From the NCBI RefSeq assembly GCF_022844465.1, contig NZ_JALHLP010000009.1, positions 1-64,000 of the forward strand: a stretch of DNA of 64,000 nt, given 5' to 3'. This DNA is from Bradyrhizobium sp. (lineage in GTDB: Bacteria > Pseudomonadota > Alphaproteobacteria > Rhizobiales > Xanthobacteraceae). This document shows positions 34,916 through 43,824 of this stretch, one piece after another. The stretch's first letter is position 1; each line of letters starts with the position of its first letter. Under the pieces are notes generated by a model. The model worked only from the letters and a program-made list of their open reading frames with translations. It was not told the origin of the DNA and made no database searches. The position numbers and the translations under genes were made by a program.

Positions 34916-35649
34916 CGCCGACCGCCGCGCCTGGCGCGCCCCTGCTGCAGATCACGACGCTGACCAAGAGCTTCGGCGGTTTCACCGCGCTCGACAATAT
35001 CAGCGTCGATATTCGCAAGGGCGAGCGCTTCGGCCTGATCGGCCCGAACGGTTCCGGCAAGACGACGCTGATCAACTGCATTTCCGGCGCGCTGCTTCCC
35101 CAGATCGGCAGCGTGGTTTTCTGCGGCGAGGACATCACCCAGCTGCCGCCGCATCTGCGCGCACGCCGCGGCATCGCCCGCAGCTTCCAGATTCCGCGAC
35201 CGTTCAAAAGCATGACGGTGCTGGAAAACCTCATGGTCGGGCTCGACTTTGCCGCCGTCGGCTCAGCCCTGCCGGAAGAAGACATGGCGATGTCGATCCT
35301 GACGCGGATGGGGCTCGCCGCCAAGGCCGGCGCGCCGTCCGATACGCTGAGCCAGGTGGAATTGCGCAAGATGGAGCTCGCCCGCGCGATGGCGGTGCGC
35401 CCAAAACTTCTGATCTCCGACGAGGCCATGGCGGGGCTTTCCTCTTCCGAGGTCGACGAGGTGCTCGACCTCCTGATCAGCCTCGGCGAGGAGGACATCA
35501 CGATCATCATGATCGAACACATCATGCAGGCCGTGATGCGTTTTTCGGAGCGGGTGATGTGCCTCGACGCCGGCAGGATCATCGCGCTCGGGGCGCCCGA
35601 CGAGGTGATGGCCAACAAGCGGGTGCAGGAGGCCTATCTTGGCACTTAG
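34912..35649 (+). CDS. livG: Branched-chain-type ABC ATPase (LivG-like)
   Basis: A 245-residue ABC ATPase. Walker A is GPNGSGKTT; Walker B is LLISDEAMAGL, with Ala where most relatives have Pro after Glu. The signature reads DTLSQVELRKMELARA rather than LSGGQ or LSYGDQ; such drift at the signature is tolerated in LivG subfamilies, but it is notable. The overlap with livM is ATGA; the next ATPase gene starts 11 bases before this stop. Confidence 0.9.
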   Translation: MTPTAAPGAPLLQITTLTKSFGGFTALDNISVDIRKGERFGLIGPNGSGKTTLINCISGALLPQIGSVVFCGEDITQLPPHLRARRGIARSFQIPRPFKSMTVLENLMVGLDFAAVGSALPEEDMAMSILTRMGLAAKAGAPSDTLSQVELRKMELARAMAVRPKLLISDEAMAGLSSSEVDEVLDLLISLGEEDITIIMIEHIMQAVMRFSERVMCLDAGRIIALGAPDEVMANKRVQEAYLGT

Positions 35650-36376
35650 CCTTGCCATCGAGGGCCTCGATGCCGGGTATGGCGCCGTCAAGGCGCTGCG
35701 CGGCGTCACGCTCCACGTCGAGGCCGGCGAGACTGTCGCCCTGCTCGGCACCAATGGCAACGGCAAGAGCACGCTGATGAAGTGCGTCATGGGCCTGGTG
35801 CGCCCGGACCGCGGCCGGCTGACGCTGACGATCGATGGCCGGGCCCACGATCTGGCCAGACTGCCGGCCGAGGCGATCGTCGACCTCGGCGTCGCGCTGG
35901 TGCCGGAGGGGCGTCGGCTGTTCCCGCGGTTGACGGTGCTGGAGAACCTGATGCTGGGCGCCTTTCGCAAGGCCGCCCGCAGCGCCATCGAGCGCAATCT
36001 GGCGCTGGCTTACGAAACGTTTCCGGCGCTCAAGGAGCGCCGCAGCCAGCTTGCCGGCACCATGTCGGGCGGACAACAGCAGATGCTGGCGATCGCGCGC
36101 GCGCTGATGTCGTCGCCGCGGCTGTTGCTGATCGACGAGCCTTCGGTCGGGCTGTCGCCGCTGCTGGTGTCGCAGACCATAGCCAAGATCGGCGAACTCA
36201 AGCAACGCGTCGGCCTGACGGTGTTGATGGCGGAGCAGAACTTCAACCAGGCGATCCGGATCGCCGATCGCGGCTACATCATCGTCCATGGCGAGATCGC
36301 GGTCGCGGCGCAGTCGGTCGAGGAACTGAAGGCCAACGACATCGTCAAGCGGCTGTATCTCGGCGGCGTCGCCTGA
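35639..36376 (+). CDS. livF: Branched-chain-type ABC ATPase (LivF-like)
   Basis: A 245-residue ABC ATPase with canonical motifs: Walker A GTNGNGKST, signature MSGGQQQMLAIARAL, Walker B LLLIDEPSVGL and the LivF-typical LVPEGRRLFPRLTVLENL. The start is TTG at 35639, inside the end of livG; no better codon is near. Last gene of the transporter operon. Confidence 0.92.
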   Translation: MALSLAIEGLDAGYGAVKALRGVTLHVEAGETVALLGTNGNGKSTLMKCVMGLVRPDRGRLTLTIDGRAHDLARLPAEAIVDLGVALVPEGRRLFPRLTVLENLMLGAFRKAARSAIERNLALAYETFPALKERRSQLAGTMSGGQQQMLAIARALMSSPRLLLIDEPSVGLSPLLVSQTIAKIGELKQRVGLTVLMAEQNFNQAIRIADRGYIIVHGEIAVAAQSVEELKANDIVKRLYLGGVA

Positions 36377-36402
36377 CGGCTGCGGGACTTGCCCTGCGGC
36401 GG

Positions 36403-36624
36403 CTACTGCGCCCCCTGGAGCGTGCATGCCGTCGAGCAGGTCGTCATGACGCCGCGCTCGCAGCCGATGCACACCGCGACGCACTGCTTCATGTCTTTGG
36501 GATTGTACGGGCTGTAGAGCTTGCGGGCGCAGTTTCCGACCGCTTCCGAGACGTCGCTGCTGTTCTCAGGCGTGCAAGCCGCCAGCGCGGCGGCTGTCAG
36601 GAGGATGGCAAAGAAGGCGCGCAT
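36403..36624 (-). CDS. Small Cys-rich secreted protein, possible lipoprotein
   Basis: A 73-residue protein with an N-terminal hydrophobic segment ending LAACTPE, which fits a lipobox (L-A-A-C), so the mature form would be a lipoprotein. The remainder holds six cysteines (NCARKLY, QCVAVCIGCERG, TTCSTACTL), probably disulfide-bonded in the periplasm. GGAG precedes the ATG at 36624. It is convergent with the ABC transporter operon. No family is recognised. Confidence 0.7.
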   Translation of the reverse strand: MRAFFAILLTAAALAACTPENSSDVSEAVGNCARKLYSPYNPKDMKQCVAVCIGCERGVMTTCSTACTLQGAQ

Positions 36625-36754
36625 GGCTGGTTACTCCACCGGGGAGCCGTCGCGCGAGCTGCGGCGACGGCCGTCGGCCCTCGCGGAATTTCACCCCTCA
36701 GGGTCGCGCGAATGGATTAACCGAACGTTAAAGGAAACGCGGTTTCCGGCGTCG

Positions 36755-38185
36755 CTACCGCACCAGCACATTGCGAAACTGCCAGGGATCCGAAGTGTCG
36801 ATATCCTCCGGAAACAGGCCCGGCCGGTCGGTCAGCGGGGTCCAGTCGGTATAGTAGCCCTTCACCGGGCCGAGATAGGGCCGCTGGATTTCGAGGCAGC
36901 GGCGGAAGTCCATCTCGTCGGCCTCGACGATGCCGGCTTGCGGGTTTTCCAGTGCCCACACCATGCCGGCCAGCACAGCGGAGGAGACCTGCATGCCGGT
37001 GGCGTTCTGGTAGGGCGCGATGCGGCGGGTTTCCTCGATCGAGAGCTGCGAGCCGTACCAATAGGCGTTCTTGCCGTGGCCGTAGAGCAGCACGCCAAGC
37101 TCGTCGATGCCGTCCTCGATCTCGTTCTCGTCCAGAATGTGCCACGACGGCTGCATTCGGCCGGTGGCGCCGAACATTTCGTGCAGCGACAGCACCGCGT
37201 CGTTGGCGGGATGGTAGGCATAGTGACAGGTCGGGCGGTACACCACCTTCGTCCCGTCGCGCACCGTGAAGTAATCCGCAATCGAGATCGACTCGTTGTG
37301 GGTGACGAGGAAGCCGTATTGCGCGCCCGGCGTCGGGCACCAGGAGCGCACGCGGGTGTTGGCGCCCGGTTGCAGCAGATAGATCGCCGCGCCACAGCCC
37401 TCGGTGTGCGCCCGGCCATTGTCCGGCATCCACTTCTCATGGGTGCCCCAGCCAAGCTCGGCCGGCTGCATGCCCTCGGAGACGAAGCCTTCGACCGACC
37501 AGGTGTTGACGAACTTGTTCATCGGCTTCGGCTTCTTCGAACGCTGGGTGTCACGCTCGGCGATGTGAATGCCCTTGACGCCGAGGGTCTGCGCGAGCCG
37601 GCCCCAGCCTTCGCGGCTGTTCGGCTCGTCGGCCTTGAGGCCGGTGTCGCGGGCGACGTCGAGCAGGGCCTGCTTGACGAACCACGACACCATGCCGGGG
37701 TTGGCGCCGCAGGTGGAGACCGCCGTCGTTCCGCCCGGGTTCCTGCGCCTGGCCGCCAGCAGCGTTTCGCGCAGCGCGTAGTTCGAGCGCTTCTCGGGGC
37801 CGATGCTCTTGTCGAAATAGAAACCGAGCCACGGCTCCACCACAGTGTCGATGTAAAGCGCGCCGATCTCGCGGCACAGGCTCATGATGTCGACCGAAGA
37901 CGTATCGACCGACAAATTGACGCAAAAGCCCTGGCCGCCGCCGGCGGTCAATAGCGGCGTCAGCACCTCGCGGTAATTGTCGCGGGTGATGCCCTGCTTG
38001 ATGAAGTGCACGCCGTGTTGCCTGGCAATCTCGCCGTCCTCGTGCGGATCGATGATGACGAAACGCGACTTGTCGTAGTCGAAATGCCGCTCGATCAGCG
38101 GCAGCGTTCCCTTGCCGATCGAGCCGAAGCCGATCATGACAATGGGGCCGGAAATTTTCGCGTGGATTTGCGCGGACGGGCTCAT
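36755..38185 (-). CDS. hss: Homospermidine synthase
   Basis: A 476-residue NAD-dependent enzyme that joins two putrescines (or putrescine and spermidine) to make sym-homospermidine, the main triamine of many rhizobia. The Rossmann motif is VMIGFGSIGKGTLPLIERH, followed by FVIIDPHEDGEIARQHGVHF; the family motifs YIDTVVEPWLGFY and AVSTCGANPGMVSWFVKQAL are clear, and the length matches the bacterial enzyme. It lies downstream of an ornithine decarboxylase gene on the same strand, which supplies its putrescine. Confidence 0.95.
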   Translation of the reverse strand: MSPSAQIHAKISGPIVMIGFGSIGKGTLPLIERHFDYDKSRFVIIDPHEDGEIARQHGVHFIKQGITRDNYREVLTPLLTAGGGQGFCVNLSVDTSSVDIMSLCREIGALYIDTVVEPWLGFYFDKSIGPEKRSNYALRETLLAARRRNPGGTTAVSTCGANPGMVSWFVKQALLDVARDTGLKADEPNSREGWGRLAQTLGVKGIHIAERDTQRSKKPKPMNKFVNTWSVEGFVSEGMQPAELGWGTHEKWMPDNGRAHTEGCGAAIYLLQPGANTRVRSWCPTPGAQYGFLVTHNESISIADYFTVRDGTKVVYRPTCHYAYHPANDAVLSLHEMFGATGRMQPSWHILDENEIEDGIDELGVLLYGHGKNAYWYGSQLSIEETRRIAPYQNATGMQVSSAVLAGMVWALENPQAGIVEADEMDFRRCLEIQRPYLGPVKGYYTDWTPLTDRPGLFPEDIDTSDPWQFRNVLVR

Positions 38186-38224
38186 GAACTGTCTCCGGGA
38201 AAGATCTGCTGCGCGTGGGCGGGA

Positions 38225-38614
38225 TCAGGCGGTGCGGCGCCTGGCGGTGACTTCGATCTCGACCTTCATCTCGGGCTTGTAGAGGCCGGCGACGACGAGC
38301 AGGGTGGCGGCGGGGCGGATATCGCCGAGTTGTTCGCCGCACACCGCGAGCAGCGCGTCCGCGTCCCCGGCGTCGGTGATGTAATAGGTCGCGCGGACGA
38401 TATCGGCCATCGCAAAGCCGCCTTCCTTCAGCGCGGCCTCGATCGTCCTAAAGCAGTTTTGCGCCTGGCTTGTGACACCCGCGGGCATCGTCATGGTGGC
38501 GTAGTCGTAGCCGGTGGTGCCGGCGACGAAGGCGAAATCACCGTCGATGACGGCGCGGCTGTAGCCGGCGCTCTTTTCAAAGGGCGAGCCGGTCGAGATG
38601 AGACGGCGGGGCAT
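38225..38614 (-). CDS. RidA/YjgF-family protein
   Basis: A 129-residue RidA-fold protein (FVAGTTGYDYATMTMP, then QNCFRTIEAALKEGGFAMAD and IVRATYYITDAGD, with the conserved Arg). RidA enzymes hydrolyse reactive enamine/imine intermediates made by PLP enzymes. A place between a PLP-dependent ornithine decarboxylase and homospermidine synthase, whose mechanism also passes through imines, fits that job. The gap to hss is about 40 bases, so co-transcription is likely. Confidence 0.9.
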   Translation of the reverse strand: MPRRLISTGSPFEKSAGYSRAVIDGDFAFVAGTTGYDYATMTMPAGVTSQAQNCFRTIEAALKEGGFAMADIVRATYYITDAGDADALLAVCGEQLGDIRPAATLLVVAGLYKPEMKVEIEVTARRRTA

Positions 38615-38719
38615 CGGAACCTCGGCTGGGGAAGTGGGGCACTTCGGCGCGGTTTAAGGGTTTTCCCCCGGCCAACGCAACCCCGGGGCCTCGGCGCGGA
38701 ACCGAAGTGTCGGCTGGCC

Positions 38720-39319
38720 CTAGGCCACGCGCGGCGCGAGTAGGGCCTTCCTGGGTCGCGCCGGCCCGGCCTTCGGCCATGACGGCCCGGTCGGGACGAT
38801 CATGCCCCGGGCGCCGTCGAGCGCGCCCTCGCGCAGCTCAAGACCGAGCAACCGGTCGCGCTCGAACGGGCCGGGCAGCGACAATTCGGCGGTTTTGGCG
38901 GATGAGAATCCGAAGCGGGCGTAATAGGGCGCATCGCCGAGCAGGATCACCGCGCCGTGGCCGCGCTGCCGTGCGAGGTCGAGCGCGCGGGCCACCAGCG
39001 CCGCGCCGACGCCGAGCGTGCGGCTGTCGGGGTCAACCGCGAGCGGGCCCAGCACCAGCGCCGGCTTGCCGCCGGCGATGACGGGCCACAGCCGCACGGT
39101 GCCGACCAGGCGGCCGCGCGTCGCTGCCGACAGGCTGAGGCCTTCGGCCGGCCGCCGTCCATCGCGCAGGCGCTGGCAGGTGCGCGCATGGCGGTTGGCG
39201 CCAAAGCAGGCGTCCAGCAGCGCCTCGCGCGCAGCAACGTCGGATGTCCGCTCGCCGCGGATCGCGAACGGCGCGGCATTCGGGGTGAGGGCGACAAGGG
39301 GCTTGCGCAAAGCGGTCAT
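38720..39319 (-). CDS. GNAT-family N-acetyltransferase (YhbS-like)
   Basis: A 199-residue acetyltransferase: FAIRGERTSDVAAREALLDA at the start, LVGTVRLWPVIAGGKPALVL, then the acetyl-CoA loop LAVDPDSRTLGVGAALVARA and ILLGDAPYYARFGFSSAK. The LGDAPYY-RFGF motif is typical of YhbS. The N-terminal strand order is complete. It is co-oriented with odc, RidA and hss, but its acceptor is unknown; polyamine or protein acetylation is possible. Confidence 0.88.
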   Translation of the reverse strand: MTALRKPLVALTPNAAPFAIRGERTSDVAAREALLDACFGANRHARTCQRLRDGRRPAEGLSLSAATRGRLVGTVRLWPVIAGGKPALVLGPLAVDPDSRTLGVGAALVARALDLARQRGHGAVILLGDAPYYARFGFSSAKTAELSLPGPFERDRLLGLELREGALDGARGMIVPTGPSWPKAGPARPRKALLAPRVA

Positions 39320-39392
39320 GGCACGTCAATCCTCGCTCGCAACGGCTGATGACGCCGTGGAGCGCTGCGAGAAAACGGGTGAATGAGGGGGC

Positions 39393-39414
39393 GGGAGCCG
39401 GCGCGCCGGCTCCC
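39393..39414 (-). terminator. Perfect 22-bp palindrome after odc (possible terminator or processing hairpin)
   Basis: The sequence is self-complementary over 22 bases (10-base arms GGGAGCCGGC / GCCGGCTCCC around GC). It lies 26 bases after the odc stop and before the GNAT gene. No U-run follows on the minus strand, so it may be an mRNA-stabilising or attenuating hairpin rather than a full terminator. Confidence 0.5.
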
Positions 39415-39440
39415 GATGGTTCAGGCCTCGGAGAGGCCGC

Positions 39441-40583
39441 TCAGATGTGGTAGGTCCGCAGCGGCGGGATGCCGTTGAACGCCACCGACGAGTAAGTCGA
39501 CGTATAGGCCCCGGTGCCTTCGATCAGCAGCTTGTCGCCGATCTCCAGCGTCACCGGCAGCGGGTACGGCAGCTTCTCATACAGCACGTCGGCGGAATCG
39601 CAGGTCGGTCCCGCGAGCACGCACGGCGTCATTTCCGCGCCGTCATGCGGCGTGCGGATGGCGTAGCGGATCGACTCGTCCATCGTCTCGGCCAGACCGC
39701 CGAATTTGCCGATGTCGAGATACACCCAGCGCACCTCGTCCTCGTCGCTCTTCCTGGAGATCAGGACGACTTCGGTCTCGATGACGCCGGCATTTCCGAC
39801 CATGCCGCGGCCCGGCTCGATGATGGTCTCCGGGATCTGGTTGCCGAAATGCTTGCGCAGCGCGCGGAAGATCGACCGGCCGTACTGCACGACCGGAGGA
39901 ACATCCTTGAGGTACTTGGTCGGGAAGCCGCCGCCCATGTTGACCATGGACAGGTTGATCCCGCGCTCGGCGCAGTCCCGGAACACCGTCGAGGCCATCG
40001 CCAATGCGCGGTCCCACGCCTTCACCTTGCGCTGCTGCGAGCCGACATGGAACGAGATGCCGCACGGCTCCAGGCCAAGACGCTTGGCGAGGTCGAGCAC
40101 CTCCACCGCCATCTCCGGATCGCAGCCGAACTTGCGCGACAGCGGCCACTCGGCGCCTGCGCAGTCATAGAGAATGCGGCAGAACACCTTGGCGCCGGGC
40201 GCAGCGCGCGCGATCTTCTCGACTTCGGCGGAGCAGTCGACCGCGAACAGCCGAATGCCGAGCGCGAAGGCGCGCGCGATGTCGCGCTCCTTCTTGATCG
40301 TGTTGCCATAGGAGACGCGGTCCGGCGTCGCACCGGCAGCCAGCGCCATTTCGATCTCGGCGACGGTTGCGGTGTCGAAGCACGAGCCCATCGAGGCCAG
40401 AAGCGACAGCACTTCGGGCGCCGGATTTGCCTTGACCGCATAGAACACGCGGCTGTCCGGCAACGCCTTGGCGAAGGTCTGGTAGTTGTCGCGCACGACT
40501 TCGAGGTCGACCACGAGGCAAGGCTCGGTGTCCCGGCCCTCGCTGCGGCGGTTGCGCAGGAATTCCTGAATACGTTCGGTCAT
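39441..40583 (-). CDS. odc: Ornithine decarboxylase, group IV (alanine-racemase fold)
   Basis: A 380-residue PLP enzyme that converts ornithine to putrescine. The PLP lysine is Lys51 in FYAVKANP; other motifs are HVGSQ, the glycine loop EPGRGMVG, and CDSADVL with the catalytic Cys near residue 325. The fold is that of eukaryotic-like ODC and meso-DAP decarboxylase. Start at ATG 40583, preceded by GGAGGG; an in-frame ATG at 40637 lacks conserved sequence. It follows a long structured leader and precedes the GNAT, RidA and hss genes. Confidence 0.94.
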   Translation of the reverse strand: MTERIQEFLRNRRSEGRDTEPCLVVDLEVVRDNYQTFAKALPDSRVFYAVKANPAPEVLSLLASMGSCFDTATVAEIEMALAAGATPDRVSYGNTIKKERDIARAFALGIRLFAVDCSAEVEKIARAAPGAKVFCRILYDCAGAEWPLSRKFGCDPEMAVEVLDLAKRLGLEPCGISFHVGSQQRKVKAWDRALAMASTVFRDCAERGINLSMVNMGGGFPTKYLKDVPPVVQYGRSIFRALRKHFGNQIPETIIEPGRGMVGNAGVIETEVVLISRKSDEDEVRWVYLDIGKFGGLAETMDESIRYAIRTPHDGAEMTPCVLAGPTCDSADVLYEKLPYPLPVTLEIGDKLLIEGTGAYTSTYSSVAFNGIPPLRTYHI

Positions 40584-40789
40584 AGCACCCTCCAAACGGC
40601 CCAGCGACGGGACCCGCTCAAATGTGATCTCGGACATGAGTGCTTTGGCGTTGCCGCACGATGGAGACGCGACAAAGCCTCGAACTCAAGCCGAACTGTG
40701 CTGCCGTGGATTGGTTGGGAATTTTCCCGCCCGCACACCTGGCAATGAAGGACAAGCCTTTTCAGTAGCCCGCGCCGGCGGTGGAATGC

Positions 40790-41035
40790 CGGTAGAGACC
40801 AAAAAAGCCCGATCCGTCGTTGCTTTAAGTCGCGTCCCCCGTTGAGAGCGGGGTGCGCCGGTTCGCCTCCGGCTGCCAGTCACGGTTGCAAAGGATGCAG
40901 AAGCCTTCAACGGCATCTCTTGAGAGAGATGCTGGCCTCCCTGATCTTCGACCTATGAGGTCTGGACCTGAGCGACCCTCGGTTCTTCATCCCTTGGCGG
41001 CTGTCCGGCCTCTTGTCCGGATACCTACCGACTGA
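40790..41035 (-). ncRNA. Structured leader of odc, speF-leader-like
   Basis: The 665 bases between odc and the next gene (40584-41248) hold no ordinary gene. On the minus strand this part folds into several strong hairpins: GCATCTCT-loop-AGAGATGC (40913-40932), two mutually exclusive pairings in GACCTATGAGGTCTGGACCT (40950-40969), GCCGG-loop-CCGGC and CCCC-loop-GGGG near 40840-40875. The position upstream of an alphaproteobacterial ornithine decarboxylase is that of the described speF leader RNA (Rfam RF00518). I could not align it, so identity is inferred. A T-run follows at about 40800-40806. Confidence 0.6.
40907..40990 (-). CDS. Arg/Lys-rich 27-residue leader peptide of odc
   Basis: A short frame (MKNRGSLRSRPHRSKIREAS, then ISLKRCR) inside the odc leader. 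Ten of 27 residues are Arg or Lys. Its 3' end overlaps the perfect 8-bp hairpin at 40913-40932, so ribosome movement would disrupt that hairpin. The Shine-Dalgarno sequence is poor (AAGG directly against the ATG). By analogy with the E. coli speFL peptide, which senses ornithine during translation, this could be a sensor of ornithine/arginine supply. Confidence 0.45.
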   Translation of the reverse strand: MKNRGSLRSRPHRSKIREASISLKRCR

Positions 41036-41248
41036 CACACGACCACAGGCACGTGCGAAATTGGGCAAGGCTGGAAATAGGGCTTTTGATTCCGCTTCGC
41101 AAGATTTTTTTCGGCCGGGAGCAAATTTCCCCGACCTGTGCTTGCACGATCTTTCCAGCGCGCGCCGCACACGACAAAGATGAACGGGTGTTAAGATTTG
41201 CGACAGATGCTTGCGCGCCTGACGCAGGTTAATCAGCGCTATCGCGCC

Positions 41249-41509
41249 TCAGGCGCGTTTGGTAAACGGCTCGATGCGCTGGGCGGTGCGGATGAACGCC
41301 ACCATGATCATGACGCCGATCGCAAACAGCACCGCCTGCAGGATGTGCGTGCCGGTGTCGTCGAGGCCGAACAGGATCGCGAGCGCCCAGCCGCCGGCAA
41401 ACGCCGCGCCGAACACCTCCGCGCCGATCAGGATCGCCGCCGAGACGACGGTGATGACGCTTTGCCAGACGATTTCGCGGCTGGCGGAGGAAGCAGGCTG
41501 CGGGCTCAT
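41249..41509 (-). CDS. Small hypothetical membrane protein
   Basis: An 86-residue protein with two membrane segments (SVITVVSAAILIGAEVFGAA with FAGGWALAILFGL, and ILQAVLFAIGVMIMVAFI) and a basic tail (EPFTKRA). It lies upstream of the odc leader on the same strand and diverges from the M3 peptidase gene. No family is recognised. Confidence 0.65.
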   Translation of the reverse strand: MSPQPASSASREIVWQSVITVVSAAILIGAEVFGAAFAGGWALAILFGLDDTGTHILQAVLFAIGVMIMVAFIRTAQRIEPFTKRA

Positions 41510-41732
41510 GGAAAGTTCCTGTTCGGGGGCCGCAATCTCTCCGAAAAGGCGGCCGCTATCAAGCCTAAAAGGCCCAAAAATGCCGCACCGGGTGATATAG
41601 ATTGCCGCATCTCCCAGCGCGTTTTCGAGCGAAGCGGGCGCGGCTTGGTGTAAAGGAAACGCGTCGAGACGGACCTTGGCGCGGTGCTGATCGAATCAGG
41701 CCGAAACGTCCAGACGGAAAACGGGAATTGTG

Positions 41733-43823
41733 ATGTCAGAAAACCCGCAAGCGGCGGCCATTTCGGAAGCCCGGGCGAACCCGCTGCTGCAGCCATGGCA
41801 GACGCCGTTCGAGACGCCGCCTTTTGCCGAGATCGAGCCCGAGCACTTCCTGCCGGCCTTCGAGCAGGCGTTCGCCGACCATACCGCAGAGATCGCCGCG
41901 ATTACCCACGACCCTTCCGCGCCGGACTTCGCCAACACCATCACGGCGCTGGAGCGCTCCGGCAGGCTGCTCGCAAGGGTCGCCGCCGTGTTCTACGGCC
42001 TGGTCTCGGCACACTCCAATCCCGCGATCCTGGAGATCGACACCGAAGTCTCGCTGCGGATGGCGCGGCACTGGAATCCGATCATGATGGACGCGGTGCT
42101 GTTTGGGCGAATCGCGCTGCTCCATGGCAACCGCGCCACGCTCGGCCTGACCGGCGAGCAGATGCGGCTGCTGGAGCGAACCTACACTAACTTCCACCGC
42201 GCCGGCGCGGGCCTCGGGGAGGCCGCCAAGAAGCGCCGCGCCGAGATCAACGAGCGGCTGGCGCAGCTCGGCACCTCGTTCAGCCACCATCTGCTCGGCG
42301 ACGAGCAGGACTGGTTCATGGAGCTCGGTGAAGACGACCGCGCCGGGCTGCCCGAGGCTTTCGTCGCCGCGGCGAAGGCGGCGGCCGACGAGCGGGGCAT
42401 GGCCGGCAAGGCGATCGTGACGCTCTCAAGGTCTTCGGTCGAGCCGTTCCTGAAGAGCTCTTCCCGCCGCGACCTGCGCGAGAAGGTCTTCAAGGCTTTC
42501 ACGGCGCGCGGCGACAACGGCAACGCCAACGACAACAACGCCACCATCGCGGAGATTGTCGCGCTGCGCGAGGAGGCGGCCGGGATCATGGGCTTTCCGA
42601 CCTACGCCGCCTACCGGCTCGAGGATTCCATGGCCAAGACGCCGGAGGCGGTGCGTGGCCTGCTGGAGCGGGTCTGGAAGCCTGCACGCGCCCGCGCGCT
42701 GGCCGACCGCGATGCCCTGCAGGCGCTGATCGCGGAGGAGGGCGGCAACTTCATGCTGGCCCCGTGGGACTGGCGCTACTACGCTGAGATATTGCGGCAG
42801 CGCCGCGCCAATTTCGACGACGCCGCGATCAAGCCGTATCTTGTCCTCGACCACATGATCAAGGCCGCCTTCGACTGCGCCACCCGCCTGTTCGGGATCA
42901 CCTTCTCGGAGCGCAGGGACATTCCGGTCTGGCATCCGGACGTCCGGGTCTGGGAAGTCAAGGACGCCGCTGGCCGGCACAAGGCGCTGTTCTACGGCGA
43001 CTACTTCGCCAGGCCCTCCAAGCGCTCCGGCGCCTGGATGACCTCGCTACGCGACCAGCAGACGCTCGACGGCGAGATCGCGCCGCTCGTCATCAACGTC
43101 TGCAACTTCGCCAGGGGCGCCGGCGGCGAGCCGTCGCTGCTGTCGCCGGACGATGCGCGCACCCTGTTCCACGAGTTCGGCCATGGCCTGCACGGGATGC
43201 TGTCCAGCGTGACCTATCCCTCGCTGTCGGGCACGTCGGTTTTCACCGACTTCGTCGAACTGCCCTCGCAACTCTACGAGCACTGGCAGGAACAGCCGCA
43301 GGTGCTGCGACGGTTCGCAAGACACTATCAGACCGGCGAGCCGCTGTCTGACGAGCTGCTGCAGCGTTTCCTCGCCGCCCGAAAATTCAACCAGGGCTTT
43401 GCCACCTTGGAGTTCGTGTCCTCGGCGCTGATCGATCTGGAGTTCCACACCCAGCCGGCTTCCGCCAGCCGCGACGTTGCCGCGTTCGAGAAAGCCGTGC
43501 TGGAGAAGATCGGCATGCCCGCTGAAATCGCGCTGCGGCACCGGCCCACCCATTTCGGCCACATCTTCTCGGGCGACCATTACGCTTCCGGCTACTACAG
43601 CTACATGTGGTCCGAAGTCATGGACGCCGACGCGTTCGGCGCCTTCGAAGAGGCCGGCGACATCTTCGATCCCGCCACCGCCAGGCGGCTGCACGACGAC
43701 ATCTACGCGTCGGGGGGCTCGCGCGACCCCGAGGATGCCTATATCGCTTTCCGTGGCCGCGCGCCGGAGCCCGAGGCGCTGTTGCGCCGGCGCGGCCTGC
43801 TCGAAACCCCTGAGGCTGCCTGA
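41733..43823 (+). CDS. M3-family oligopeptidase (oligopeptidase A type)
   Basis: A 696-residue zinc metallopeptidase. The active-site motif HEFGH lies at about residues 480-484 (TLFHEFGHGLHGMLS), with TDFVELPSQLYEHW supplying the third zinc ligand. N-terminal helical domain and length match PrlC/oligopeptidase A and Dcp-like enzymes, which degrade short peptides in the cytoplasm. ATG 41733 directly follows a possible GTG. DUF1007 and a metal exporter follow on the same strand with one base between the stop and the next ATG. Confidence 0.94.
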   Translation: MSENPQAAAISEARANPLLQPWQTPFETPPFAEIEPEHFLPAFEQAFADHTAEIAAITHDPSAPDFANTITALERSGRLLARVAAVFYGLVSAHSNPAILEIDTEVSLRMARHWNPIMMDAVLFGRIALLHGNRATLGLTGEQMRLLERTYTNFHRAGAGLGEAAKKRRAEINERLAQLGTSFSHHLLGDEQDWFMELGEDDRAGLPEAFVAAAKAAADERGMAGKAIVTLSRSSVEPFLKSSSRRDLREKVFKAFTARGDNGNANDNNATIAEIVALREEAAGIMGFPTYAAYRLEDSMAKTPEAVRGLLERVWKPARARALADRDALQALIAEEGGNFMLAPWDWRYYAEILRQRRANFDDAAIKPYLVLDHMIKAAFDCATRLFGITFSERRDIPVWHPDVRVWEVKDAAGRHKALFYGDYFARPSKRSGAWMTSLRDQQTLDGEIAPLVINVCNFARGAGGEPSLLSPDDARTLFHEFGHGLHGMLSSVTYPSLSGTSVFTDFVELPSQLYEHWQEQPQVLRRFARHYQTGEPLSDELLQRFLAARKFNQGFATLEFVSSALIDLEFHTQPASASRDVAAFEKAVLEKIGMPAEIALRHRPTHFGHIFSGDHYASGYYSYMWSEVMDADAFGAFEEAGDIFDPATARRLHDDIYASGGSRDPEDAYIAFRGRAPEPEALLRRRGLLETPEAA

Positions 43824-43824
43824 G

